Positions 44,600-55,919 of a stretch of 64,000 bases of DNA are shown here, one piece after another. Origin of the DNA: Neurospora tetraspora (taxonomy: Eukaryota; Ascomycota; Sordariomycetes; Sordariales; Sordariaceae); contig NW_026944389.1 in NCBI RefSeq assembly GCF_033439725.1, positions 1,860,001 through 1,924,000 on the forward strand, in the 5' to 3' direction. The notes under the pieces are model-generated. The model worked only from the letters and a program-made list of their open reading frames with translations, was not told the origin of the DNA and searched no databases. How positions within the stretch are numbered: the first letter of the stretch is position 1; each line of letters opens with the position of its first letter. Both the position numbers and the translations under genes were made by a program.

Positions 44600-45409
44600 T
44601 CATTTAGGTCCCCGACCCTTCTTGATGATGTGCACAGCAATACTCGCATTATCCGGCGTCGTATCCTGACCTTGCACCGTGTTGTCTGCTCGGGAGCAGG
44701 CGTCCATGACTTTACCGCCAGCGCGGGCGACGTTGTTGCTGTTTTAAGACGACGTGTGTCAGCGTGCTTCCTTCTTCTTCTTCTTCTTCTTCTTCTTCTT
44801 CTTCTTCTTCTTCTTCTTCTTCTTCTTCTTGTTCCTCTTTGTTTTTCCAAATTTTGCAGGTACCTAGGTAACTTACCAAATCGTCGAAGCACTATTGTAA
44901 TCCGGCCTGATGCCAATCATCTCGGCATTGCCGTGTGTCCAGAACGAGACGTGGTCCGAGCCCTTGTAGACCTCGCACTTCTTCGTGTTGAGGCGGGCGA
45001 GGTAGTTGATGCATTCGACTGCGTCGGGGATCTACGTACGTTTACACCAGGTTAGTTTAATCTTCGACTTCACTGTGAGATCGGCTTCAGATTGTGTGGT
45101 GGAAAAACTTACCGGTGCTTCTCCCCCATAGAGCTGGTTGCAGGTGAGTCGCTTGCGCATCTTGGAGGCTGTTTCAGGGAAAACATGGTCGCTGGAGGTG
45201 CTGCTGTTGACATAGGCGTAATAAGCGTCAAGAGCCTGCTGAGGAGTGGCGGCTTTTTCGGGGTTGGCGATGATCTCGTCTACCCATTTGGCGAAGGAGA
45301 AGGGCTCAGGGGCTCCGGCCGCCACATCGCGGGCGGTGGTGGGAACAGCGCCGGCGATGGGGGTGAGACATGCCACCGCGGCGAAGGAGAGGGTGAGGAA
45401 GTTGACCAT
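44600..45409 (-). CDS. Small secreted protein with conserved cysteines
   Basis: Predicted as complement(join(44600..44738,44877..45031,45113..45409)), 196 aa. Residues 1-20 form a signal peptide (MVNFLTLSFAAVACLTPIAGA) followed by a likely pro-segment. After the KR at about 89-90 comes a domain with LTCNQLYG, DAVECINYLARL, CEVYKGS, HGNAEMIG, STICNNVARAGGKVMDACSR and VQG. This is a pattern I know from uncharacterised secreted proteins of many ascomycetes. Six cysteines could form three disulfides. Introns are 81 and 138 nt; the second contains a (GAA)n tract. The TG|C join across intron 2 rebuilds a conserved Cys, which supports the model. Function unknown; a role outside the cell is inferred. 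Confidence 0.8.
44770..44830. repeat. (CTT)n microsatellite within an intron
   Basis: About 20 CTT units on the plus strand, (GAA)n on the coding strand, inside intron 2 of the secreted-protein gene. It accounts for nearly half of that intron. Confidence 0.95.
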
Positions 45410-46690
45410 TGTTGATGGGATGCTGTGGGAGTCTGTGAGCGGGGTCGGTCGAGAGGAATGGTGAGTGTTGTTGGGAAGTGTTGTTTCGATGTTGTGATAT
45501 GACAAAAGCAGAGAGGATTGTTCAACTCTTTATAGATGCTCCTCCTATGTCACCAGACACGAGCTGCCGTCTGTCTTCCTTAACCCGACGAGAATGGAAC
45601 CCAAAGAGCTGACTGAGGTCATCATAAATCCGAGAGACAAGACAAACTTTATAGCATGACCTCGGCGTTGCATTGGACTTGAGCATTTGGTGGCTACCTA
45701 AGCTTACCCATCCTTCACGCGTTCACCGTCTTTCTACGTCGCAGTTAACTTTACAGTGTCTCACGAGTGCGGCCGCTCCCAGGGCTACCTTCTGGTCCTA
45801 GACGAAAAAAATAACCATCTACAAAGAGGTTCAAGGAATCAAGGGTGTGCGAGTGGTGTCTCCCCAGAAAATCCTGTTGAGCGGTAATGTAGGGGTCTCG
45901 AGGGGTCGTCGAGGCACAGCCGCCGGTAAAGTCTCCAACATATATTACGGCTCCAATCGTTTACACTGCACGATATTGGAGTTAGACAGGAAAAGGGGGG
46001 AAGATTTCCAATGGGGACCTGGCGGGCCGGGCTGTTTCTTTGTGTTCATAACCTTCCAAATTTGAGAGGGCAATTGAAGTTCACGTTGTGTTGATGGTTA
46101 GGTTACAGTCGTTGAATTTGACAGACAGGCTTGACGGCGCAGCAAGGTCGGTAGTTATCCTGCGGTCATGGTGGTACTGAAGCTTCATGACAATGCGAAC
46201 GGCATTTGAATCATTTGAGGGTATCATTGCGGATGGATATAGTCAGCACTGAAGGAATTGGTGATGCGACGGGATGATGCGCCAATGTTTGGTACCTCGA
46301 AGTTGGTACTCCTGGTCATCTGGACGAGACCTATCCCGAATCCATCTCAGGCCTCACAAGAAAACAATGAAATGCCTAGAGACGGTTTGGAAATCCATCA
46401 GAGGGATTCAACTTGGCATATTTAACAATGGGATTGGCATATTGCAAGTGAGATTATGTTTGAAGCATGGACCGAAACACATTAATTGGATGTGAAAACG
46501 CCTAGGAAAATTGACCCGAGGTCTCCAGCTAACTAGGCAACAAACCAACACTGGATTCAACGCCTTTCTCTGAACGCCATTCGTGAATCATTCAATCCCA
46601 TGGGTAGGTATCGAGAAGCACAAACTCCGAACACCCTTAAAAGATCCACAAGTTCAACCATGAAAGCCAAGCGATGGTCCTGGGTTTGCC
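45410..46690. other. Intergenic
   Basis: Promoter of the secreted-protein gene and 3' flank of the gene at 46691. No feature is seen. Confidence 0.5.
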
Positions 46691-47731
46691 TTAGTGACCA
46701 TCAGCGTGAGGGCAGGGCTTCTTCTCGGCCTTCTCCTTGCGATGCTCCTCCTTGATCGCATCCCACTTCGCCTTCCAAGCTCTCTCATGGTCCTCAAGCT
46801 CCTTGTCGAACATCGCCTTGGTTTCCTCCGACCGCGGCATGTTCCTTTCACGCAACACGATGGTCATCTTGCCCACCAGATAGTCCGCGCGCTCTTCGTG
46901 GGCAATGAAGCTGTCCTTCTGGTCCTCTGGCACAAATTGCGTTATTTCTTGTAGCTCTTGCTGCGATGCAATGACATCAGCAAGTGCCTCGTTACACTGC
47001 GAGAAGTAATCGAAACGGTTAGTACATGATGGATACCTCTTGAAAATGTTTGTTGACGAGAGTGGAAGAATTGTCGCGAGAAGCGAAAGGTGAAGGGAAA
47101 ATGAAGGGAATATGAGGATTAGGGGCCAAATGAGAGAGGGAAACCTACGATATCAGAGACGCGGCGGGCAGATTCGCCATTGCTAATCGCCAGGCTGGTA
47201 GTGCCTTGGGAGATCTGGTGCATCCGTCAGCAAGTGAACCCACTATGCTAAGTCTCATCACTCGTCATGCGTGAGAATCGTATCATTGCGCCATCCTCGA
47301 CCGTCAACGGGATAAATCTCTTCGAGCTGCGGCTGTCACCACCTGCGCTCGAAGAAGGAACCACCAGGAGTCGACAACATTCACGGACCCTGTATGTCCC
47401 CCGGATTTGTAAGGTAGCACTTCCTTTTAACGGAACTCAAAGAGCCCCCAACTACAACGCGAGCATCGTGGAGTGAGTACCAAGGTGGACCTCGGCTTCC
47501 ACGGCCGCGGCCTGGCCCTCAACCATGACAAGGCGCTCAACATGGTTCATCTAGGCGAAAGGCAATCCCAGAAGAACAGGAGCAGATCTTGTGTACACAG
47601 GAGAGCACAAGCATCTTTACGTAGAGAAAGCGTCGCTCTTGCAGGAATCTGAAACCATTGCTGACAAGTGATGCCGGATTTACCGAAGAAGTGTTGGACA
47701 TGTCGATGTCCTTGTCTTGATGGGAGGCCAT
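46691..47731 (-). CDS. Small coiled-coil protein, unknown function
   Basis: Predicted as complement(join(46691..46996,47149..47204,47481..47550,47684..47731)), 159 aa. Exon 1 is only 16 codons (MASHQDKDIDMSNTSS). The last exon carries most of the protein: a helical Gln/Glu-rich region, then AKWDAIKEEHRKEKAEKK and a final CPHADGH. No signal peptide or membrane segment. The intron 2 to exon 3 junction is uncertain: donor GTACTC with acceptor CCAAG, or donor GTCCAC with acceptor ACCAG, both keep the frame. Not recognised. It is probably a soluble structural or adaptor protein. Confidence 0.55.
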
Positions 47732-48836
47732 TGTCGTTGGGGACGGTTGCGCTCGAAGATGTACGAGGAAGACCGAGGTCGTGATAGTTGAAAGGGAAGA
47801 GGGAGAAAGTGCAAGATTGTGTAGAGGAGGAGGGGTTCTTATAGGGAAGAGGAGGGCAGCTTGCTGGTCTGTGCAGGAGTGCAAATTCTGGCTGCAGCTC
47901 CACTGGGAATTTCAGGTTGCTATTGTGAAGTTCTGTGAATGGGTATTCAAGTTGGGATGAAACTGCAGGTAGGCATTGTTTGCGCGTCACCTGCCGTTGT
48001 GGTCTCATGGACGGACGGGACGACGAGTCTCGATGGGCTGTGGTGAAGGTCGGGCAGCCGGCGGACCCACTCCGACCAGCAACTTCAGCTGTCAAGGTCT
48101 CGTCTGATCTTCAATTGTCGAGAGAAAGATAAGGAATCTCACGGAGAAGTTTCTCCGTGTCCTCTGAGTGGCGGACTGGCTTCGAAATTAATTCTGCCAG
48201 GTGGCAGCCTGGCCTTCATCATGTGCCAGAAGCGGAGAGGAGCAAATGGATCAACTCGGTGAAGGGGTGACAGGTGACGAGCCGAAGAGATCAGACGAAC
48301 GGGAAGTGATCACAGGAGACGCTGACGTCGAACCTTGGCGAGTCGTCTTTGGGAAGTCCTGGAGCAGCTGCGAAGTATACTCGGGGGGTCTTCACGCCAC
48401 GGCCCGTAACCATCGAGGTTATCACACCGACCTAATGAAAACTGGCAGTAATAGATGACAGGAAGACTACGAGATGGAAATCAAAGTGTAAACAGTGACG
48501 CTGAGCTTTCCATGAAGGATGGCTGTCAGTGTCGAGTGGTCTGTCACTCAGTGACTACACGGTACCTGTCATGATTTTGCCTGCCGGTTCTCTGGTCTCA
48601 CTTTGCCTGTGTGGGGTGGGTGAATGTTATCTGCTCATGAATTCATCCCATCTTTCTGAGCTAAGGTACCTGCGGATATGTTGGTGGGCCATGGAGAGTG
48701 AAGGGGACTTACGTTGTGGGCATGTTGCCTTTCACTCTGTTGTCGTTCTTTTCTGGCAGGCACGCTGAGTGTTTGGCCCGTGCAAGAAAGGTCTAGGCAG
48801 CTGCGCTGACATGACCTCGAGGAGGACACAGCTTCC
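47732..48836. other. Divergent intergenic region
   Basis: Between two divergent small coiled-coil genes. No gene or repeat is seen. Confidence 0.5.
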
Positions 48837-49275
48837 ATGCCGGTTCTAGAGCAAGAGACAGCTTCCGAGCCTGTTCCCGAGCAAGACGCAGCTTTGGTGG
48901 AGCAGGTCAAGGCTCTCATGAAGCAGAACGCGCATCTCGAGGCCCTTTTGGAAGAGACCAAACAGAAGATTGATGTCATGACAAAGAACGCCGAGAGAGC
49001 GAAGAAGAACTACATATCCGAAAAGAAGGCGAACAACAGAAAATACGAGGAGCTGGATGAGTTCGTGGGCAACCTGAACGTCAATCACGACGCAACACGT
49101 AAGGAAGTCTCCGATCTGAATGCCGCCATGCACTTTGTGCTGGAACAAGGACACGAGGGTAAATTCTTTGACAAGGTAAGCCGGCATTTTTACATCAGGC
49201 TAGAGGCCAGTGCTAATAAACTCTTTGGTGCAGTTTTGGTCGAAGACTCGCGAGTGGAAGAGGTACTACTTCTAG
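48837..49275 (+). CDS. Small coiled-coil protein, unknown function
   Basis: Predicted as join(48837..49175,49234..49275), 126 aa, with one phase-0 intron of 58 nt (GTAAGC, branch GCTAAT, GTGCAG). The N-terminus has two similar acidic units (LEQETASEPVPEQDAA). Residues 20-95 form a coiled coil (LVEQVKALMKQNAHLEALLE and onward). The last exon gives FWSKTREWKRYYF. No signal peptide. Not recognised. It lies head to head with another small coiled-coil gene, but the two proteins are not clearly similar. Confidence 0.6.
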
Positions 49276-50780
49276 GAATGCCCTGTGGAATATCTCCAGT
49301 ATCAATGGACCGTCAGGATTGTAGCTGGTCGGGGTGCATGGACTGTCCAAAGATATGGGCGGGTGGCTGGTCAAAAATCTCGATGTAATATTGGCTTGTA
49401 ACCTCACGCTGTCTATCTCGTCGTTCACGAAGGGTTCGAGGAGCCGACTTGGCTTGTAATGTGCCATGGGGCTGGTTTGACCTGTTAGACCTCCACTAAA
49501 GTATCATGAAGGAATGAAAATGGCATCTTGACTGTCAAGTACTCATGGCTGGTTCACATGACCATGATAATTGATATACGCGGATGTGAGATGGTTCTGT
49601 TGAGTCAATCTGGATGAGTTAACTTGCCCACAACTCCTAAGCCATGCACGTTCGCACCTTTTTCTCTCCTCAATGACAAACGCCGTTGAAACAATGACTC
49701 GTTGAAACCCAAAAGCACTTGCAAGCAGATCTCTCAGAGCCAAGTCACCATACTTGGGCTTTCTGACTGGTGATGAAAGCTGCCTTGTTGACTCTGTATT
49801 ATTGATGTATGGCAACAGGCCCTGGCAAATGCGTTGTCCTGAAGCCAGCCACTTTGTGTTTTCGAAATGTGCAGATGTGAACCAGATCTGATCTGTGCCA
49901 GAAAATCAGGAACAAGTAATCGTGTGCTCTAGAAGGGAAAGGAAGAGGAAATATCACACTTGGTAAGAGAAGAGTGCGTATGTGTGTGTTCCGAGTACGT
50001 GCGGACAAGTAAGTTAACTAGCTTAGCACACGCGGTCCACATGTCGAAGGAAAGTGAAGAAAGAAACGAGAAAAACATGAAGATTCGGAGGGGAGCAGTG
50101 AGACAGCTAAATGGCGGAGGAAGTTCACAAATGATGTAAAGATGCCATTGCGATATCGAGTAAGGAGGATTCAGATGGACTTCGATGGGAGAATATCGTT
50201 ACTTGGAAGTTTGAACATCCACACTCCGTTTGTTGCTAGTTAATGCCGGCCTTGATATAACAACTGCAGTTGAAACCATCCCGACTGTCTCTTGGTCTGG
50301 GTCGGGCACTTTCACTGAAAGAATTAAACAAAATAGAAGTTTTTACCGGTCAGTGGATTGACGAATTGTGATGACGAGCAAAGAATTGTCGTTGTGGTAA
50401 ATGTATATACCTCGGCGATATTCATTGACGTTACAATGCATTGGAACAAGTGAGGAGCATGCTCCAAACGCGTATTGGCACACGATGAATCAACGGGGGG
50501 GCAGCGGGTCGGGTTAGGGTTATGCATTATGACAGCAGCCTATCAGCATGCAAAACAGGACCCAAATCTCCTCCTGAACTGCCAACTCCCCGACTCTCTC
50601 AACTCCTCCGACAACGTTTAGGAACGAAAACAGCCACAAACCCTCTTTACAGCGATCACAAACCTTCGAAAAGCTCGCCCACTCCCACCCGATTACTGTG
50701 GATTACACTAAACCCTGAATACTCTCTTGTAGGGGTGTAATAAAAGACGCCCGCCCACTGCCCCAATTGCGGACCTGACC
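49276..50780. other. Intergenic
   Basis: 3' flank of the small coiled-coil gene and promoter of the CENP-B-like gene, with a TTAGGG-type motif at 50511. No gene is supported. Confidence 0.5.
50511..50522. promoter_or_regulatory. Telobox-like TTAGGG motif upstream of CENP-B-like gene
   Basis: GGGTTAGGGTTA, about 260 bp before the start codon, identical to the core found at 23558. A related CTAAACCCTGAA occurs at 50707. Role inferred only. Confidence 0.35.
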
Positions 50781-50833
50781 ATGTCGGCCGTCGAGAGCGA
50801 GGCTGCCACCAACGCCAACACCACCTCCAGCCA

Positions 50834-50884
<51 letters not shown>

Positions 50885-52109
50885 CGGCAGCCTCTCGCCG
50901 CCCAAAGAACGCGAACGCAACTCGCTGACGCTCGACCAGCGCCGCGCCCTCCGACGATGGGCCAACTCGCAAACCGTCCGGCCTAGCCACAAGGCCTGCA
51001 TCGAGTGGTTCCAAACGCAATACAACCAGACCATTTCGCAATCGACCGTCTCGCACTCGCTCTCGCCCAAATACGCCCGTTTGGACGGCGACCCGCAGCT
51101 CTCCGGCTCACGCCTGCGGTTCGGCAACTGGCCCGACGTCGAGAAGCTCGTCCTGCTCTGGCACCAGCAGATGGTGGCCTCGGGCCGGCAACCCTCCAAC
51201 GAAGAACTAGCCGAAAAGGCCAAGAACATCTTCACCCAGCTCCCGCGGTACAAAGACGAGACAGCGCCCGAGTTCAGTCCCGGCTGGATCCACCGCTTCA
51301 AGAAGCGTTACGGCCTGCTGATCCGCCGCCAGCGGAGGCACGGCACGGCGCCCAACCCGGCCGACGACATTCCCTACCTCGTCGACGCCGTGGGCCGGTT
51401 CATGAGCATCACAGCCGACGTCTCGCCCACGGTGATCCGCGACACGGTCGTGCGCGTGGTGGGCGTCGAGCCCACACTCGCCACGTGCGCGCGCGTGAGG
51501 GATGAAATCGTCCGGAAAATGGAGGGCCCTTCCCCCGCTTCCCATCACCAGCAACAACCGAACCCCCACCAGAACCAGCACCAGCAACACCTTGTGGCCG
51601 GACTCCAACAGCAGCAACAACCCCAACCGCATCCTGCTCTCGGCAACACTAGCGGCCTTGCACCCACCACCGTTGGCGACGCACCCATGGGTGGATACTC
51701 CCCCGACGACGACCCGGAAGTAGTCCTCCAAAACGCCCTCCGCGCGCTCCAACAAGAAGAAGCAGACGCGGAAGCCGAAGCCGCTGCCGCGCGCGAGGAG
51801 CGCGAGCGCGCCGAGCGGGGGTTGCCTCCGTTGGGAACTATTGCCGGACAGGCTTATGCGAATGCCATGTCTACACCTGCTCGCGGTGGTGGTGGTGCTA
51901 ATGGGACTACTGCTGCGAGGTTCGTGCCGGGGACAGGAGGAGGGGCAGGAGGGGGGGTGGAGGACCCGCTAACGCTGACGCCGATTCCGAGTGGAGGACC
52001 GGTTTCACTGACTGATAGACCGGTGAGATGCCCGTTTTGTGTGAATCAGAGGATGTTGAGGACTATCAAGGAGGCGGTGGAGCATATGAGTACTCATGTT
52101 GTTGTTTGA
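50781..52109 (+). CDS. CENP-B/Abp1-like DNA-binding protein
   Basis: Intron-free, 442 aa. After a poly-Asn tract (about residues 20-36), residues 45-200 hold two helix-turn-helix units: LTLDQRRALRRWANSQ...STVSHSLSP (CENP-B N-terminal type) and LVLLWHQQMVASGRQPSNEELAEKA...FSPGWIHRFKKRYGL (Tc5/CENP-B second HTH). These derive from pogo-type transposases and are found in fission yeast Abp1/Cbh. No DDE nuclease domain follows. Instead there is a Gln/His-rich then Gly-rich linker and a C-terminal CPFCVNQ...HMSTH segment resembling a C2H2 finger. It is a likely domesticated transposase with a nuclear, chromatin or replication-linked role. Confidence 0.8.
50835..50884. repeat. (AAC)n microsatellite encoding poly-Asn
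   Basis: Uninterrupted CAA/AAC units within the CENP-B-like gene, giving a run of 16 or more asparagines. Length is likely variable between strains. Confidence 0.9.
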
Positions 52110-54051
52110 GTTGAGGGAAGAGATATGTAGGGACGGGACCGTTGGGACTTGGGGGCTGGCTTTATTTATGCATGCCTCGCTTCCAATTTCAGGGTTGGGT
52201 TTCTTCACCTTTTTTGTTACGGGTTTAGTTTAGACTTTTCTTTTGCCGTTCCGCGGTTTTCTTTTTTTTTTTTCTTCTCGTTTTGTTTTATCGTTAAACC
52301 TGTCTGTCTTGTTGGGTAAAAACAGTCAGCCATATTTAAACCTGGAATTAGTCTTTTCCAGGTATCGATCGGTATGTCTATGTACTTGGGACTTTGGTGG
52401 AATCCACTGGCGTTTTGGGCGTCATCTTTCATCTTTCATCAGCGGTATACGGTTCTCGTTCGTTGTACACCTATCTATCTACCTGTCACTGGAGAAATGT
52501 AGGCTTCGGAGTTTATTAGTTGGGGACGTGGATTGTATTTCTTCTGCATGTGTTTCAAAAAGAGTTGATAGGTCTGGCCTTTGGGCTGGTTGACTTACAA
52601 CGAAGCGTTACAATGGTGGTGTGAAATGGTATCGACTTTGTTACTCCTAGCTTCGGATACCTGGATCGAATTCTGATTGTTTGGTGTTAAAGTGTTATGG
52701 TTAACATGGCTTCCTTTGCCAGAATATGCGATGTGTTATATGTTTTGATGGGCTTGGCACTTCTCTTAGTTGACAAATGGAGTATTCATTCAACTTACAA
52801 TGACATTGCATATTCGTCAGGTCTACAAAATCGACGGTCTGACTGGTGGGAAACCCACTAGTTAGGGACATTGATTCGTACATGGACATTGATTCGTACC
52901 GGATTCTTGTACCGAGACGGTATATGATGTGCATGCATTGGATATGCAGCTCGGAGGGGTAAGATGCATCTAAGCCATATGTATATGTGGGTAGACCCCC
53001 TAACCAGTTTAGCATAATTACACATGCAAGTATCGAAAGTCGCGATATCTACAAACGTAGATTTACTCTAATAACTGGTTGCCAGTAGACTACATACCCT
53101 CCCGTTTCTGGCAGGTCATCTTCACTCTCAACTCTGGGTACCAAAAATATTTGTTCGCACATGGATATCTTCAAATCTCAGCAACAACACTACGGTAACA
53201 ATACCTCATGTCACCACCCCATCTCATTATCAACATCTTGAAACACAAAAAGCCTCTTTGGTTGGTGTCTTTCATTTCAGTCATCATCCATTCACCACAA
53301 GGGCCCCTTCTTCCTGTTCCTTGTCGTCTCCCTCGCCCACCACCTCCTCCTTCTCTTTGCATTCCACCTCCACCTCCAAGCAACACCGTGATCGTTTGGT
53401 ATCTGATTTAATCCCTCCGCTCTCTGCCCCCTGGCTGACCAAAAGCCCACCTCCCAATTTGACCCTACCAGCAGTCTTCCTGTAAATGCGTAATCCTCCC
53501 CAGACACGACTTCCCTCCTCCTCTTGATCTTGGTCACGGACCCCTTTGGGTCCGCTCTCTCCTCAGTTGTTCCAAAAAATCCCCGTTCCCCGAGATTCCC
53601 GCCGCATCCAAAATGCCCCACAACCATATGCGTCCAAAAAGTTTAGTGAGTGGAGAGGCACGAGCCGATCGATTCGAAACGCATTATATCGACTCAACCG
53701 CGACAACCTGTGTAATGTGTGTATGTGTTGTTTGGGTATATTGCGTGGTTATAAATGTCGCGATGTGTGTTTGCTGAAAAGCAGTTCGTTGGCGGCCCTC
53801 AACGGTTAAAACATGGTAGGTATGTGACTGAGTTCGAATGTGTATGTCCCTCCCGATAGCTCGTTTTGCTCGTACAACTAGCCGTCAAGCGTGATGTCTT
53901 GGATGCCGAATGTCTTGGTTCACCCGGGCTGTCTTCGAATCGAATGTTCGTGGAACATGGCGCATGTGACCATGATATGTGACTGACGCTGTGTATCGGT
54001 GTGTGGGCAACAAACGTGTATGGGCTTAGGGTGTCGAAATTTGCCAGTCGA
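52110..54051. other. Intergenic, convergent 3' flanks
   Basis: Nearly 2 kb between the convergent CENP-B-like and Bem1 genes. T-rich and C-rich runs occur (52259-52275, 53290-53470). No gene is seen. Confidence 0.5.
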
Positions 54052-55919
54052 TTATTCCACGTAGACGAGCAGCTTTTCGTTCCGTTGCAGCGCAATATCG
54101 AGATCCTCGTCGTTCATCAGAGGAGGCTTCTCGCCACTCGCGTCGTCCTTGTAACTTAGCTGAACATCTTTGCCCTGAGGAATCTTGAGACGATCGAGAA
54201 TCTTGTCATGGAGAGCTTGGAATGGAATATCAGTGGGTACGCGGATGGCGATGATGTCGCCATTGAAGTGCAATTTCACCTTCATTTGCGAACCACCTTG
54301 CATAATAGCAGGCGACAACGAAGTCTGCGAGGCCTGCGTGAGTCCTGAAATCTGGCGGTTCATAGGTGGTTGACCGTTTCCGATGCTCAACTGTCTCTGA
54401 GGCATACCGAGACCGGCAGAGTATCTGTTGCTGTTGCCGGCTGTGCTCTGTAGTGAGAGGCCGTCGGCTGGTGAGTCAGAAGACGGACCAGAGCCTCCCG
54501 AAAACCGGTATTCCTCACGAGCAACACTAGGGTCGATCTCGTAATCACCCTCTCTAGGAGAAAAGAACTGCTTGACCAGGTTACAACGGGAGATATGTGG
54601 CGGTTGTTCCAGTAGACTTTTGACGTAAGAGTCAAGGTTGTGGCGGCGGCCTTCCGTAATCGCATCAGTCACGTAATTAACAGGACCGGGCATGTAGGGT
54701 AGCGTCCGCTGCTTGCCGCCTGTGGTTCCAGCTTCAAGAGGGAACTCGGTTAGCAGCGCAATTTGGAAGTCGTAAAAATCCTCGTAGTATCGCGAAAGCT
54801 CGAAGCATCGACCATCCTCCAGTTCGGCTTCGATAACAAACCAGTACTTGTCCTCGGCAAAGCAGTACCTCGGAACCCTGGCTGCGATGGGTGCATATAG
54901 TGTCGAGGTTGGCCTCGCCGAATAGGTTTGTCCTTGAGCCTGTATTTGTTGCTGCAAAAGACCAGTTAGTACAAACACGCACACAGAGCCTGTAGACGGA
55001 ATCGTAACTTACCTGGGTATGAGTAGTCTGCTGGCTCAACCGGGCGCTTCCTTGCAACGTCAGGCGGTTCATAGCCTGGTCGAGTGGCTGTTGGCCGCCG
55101 CCACCACCGACATCAAACTTGCCGAGTGTTATGCTCGAGTTCTTGTATTCCGCAGCCATCTTCTTCCACTCTTCCACCTTCGGAATCCCAGCTTTTCGTA
55201 TGGCTTCATGGGGGTTCGGGACAGCAGTATTACTCGCCATGTCCCGAATCTCAACGAAGGATACGGGGATTAAACCCGGGCCGCCAAGTCTTCCAATGGG
55301 CTTAGCCACAAACCATTCGGGGTTCGACTGGGCGATCACAATGATGGCCTCGCCCTGTTTAGCTTCCAGTTCGTCTGCCCGTTCGGCTTGGAAATCGTAC
55401 AGAACGACACCGTAAACCATGGCTCCGTTCTTTCCAGGGGTCTTCGACATCCGGTTTCCTGCGTTGGCCCCAGGGGGCGAGGCTGCCGAGCCTTCACCAT
55501 ATCCCGAATCGCTATCCACGGTCTTGGAAAAGGAACCGGTTTGAGACTGGCCGCTATCGCGTTCCGTACGTCCAAGGGCCTGGAAATATGCGACGGGCAC
55601 GAGACCACGAGCGTCTGGGAGCGCAGGGTTGCACGCCTCGTACCACTCGGGGTCATGTTCACGACCGATGACATGGAAGAAATCGCCGCGTGAAAAGCTA
55701 AGCTCCTGTGCATTTTTTGCTTCGTAATCGGAAAGAGCTTTTATAACCTGTGATGACAAGTTTAGCGCAAGTGCCTTTCGCTTGAGACCTTGTTCCGAGA
55801 CATACCTTCTTTGGAGGGACAATGGCGACGGCAGATTTCGGTTGAATAGAAATATGGGGTTTGGAGTCCTTCTCTCCACCCTTGATGGACCTTCGTAGAG
55901 CCTTAAAACCGCGTGACAT
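54052..55919 (-). CDS. bem1: Bem1-like polarity scaffold (SH3-SH3-PX-PB1)
   Basis: Predicted as complement(join(54052..54951,55013..55747,55806..55919)), 582 aa. Introns are 58 and 61 nt with GTATGT/ACAG and GTAAGT/TGCAG ends. Order: basic N-terminus FKALRRSIKGG, SH3-1 (about 39-97, ALSDYEAKNAQELSF), SH3-2 (about 150-205, VVLYDFQAERADELEAK), PX (about 300-420, YWFVIEAELEDGRCFELSRYYEDF) and C-terminal PB1 (about 500-582, MKVKLHFNGDIIAIRVP). This is the Bem1/Scd2 plan. The protein links Cdc42 and its GEF Cdc24 with PAK kinases at hyphal tips, and in filamentous fungi also with the Nox complex. Confidence 0.95.

Noticed and set aside
44630-45055. Plus-strand ORF with a poly-Leu run, looking like a membrane protein
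   Set aside because: The Leu run is the translated (CTT)n microsatellite inside an intron of the opposite-strand gene.
50703-51301. Minus-strand ORFs with poly-Val or poly-Leu runs
   Set aside because: Antisense reading of the (AAC)n tract in the CENP-B-like gene.
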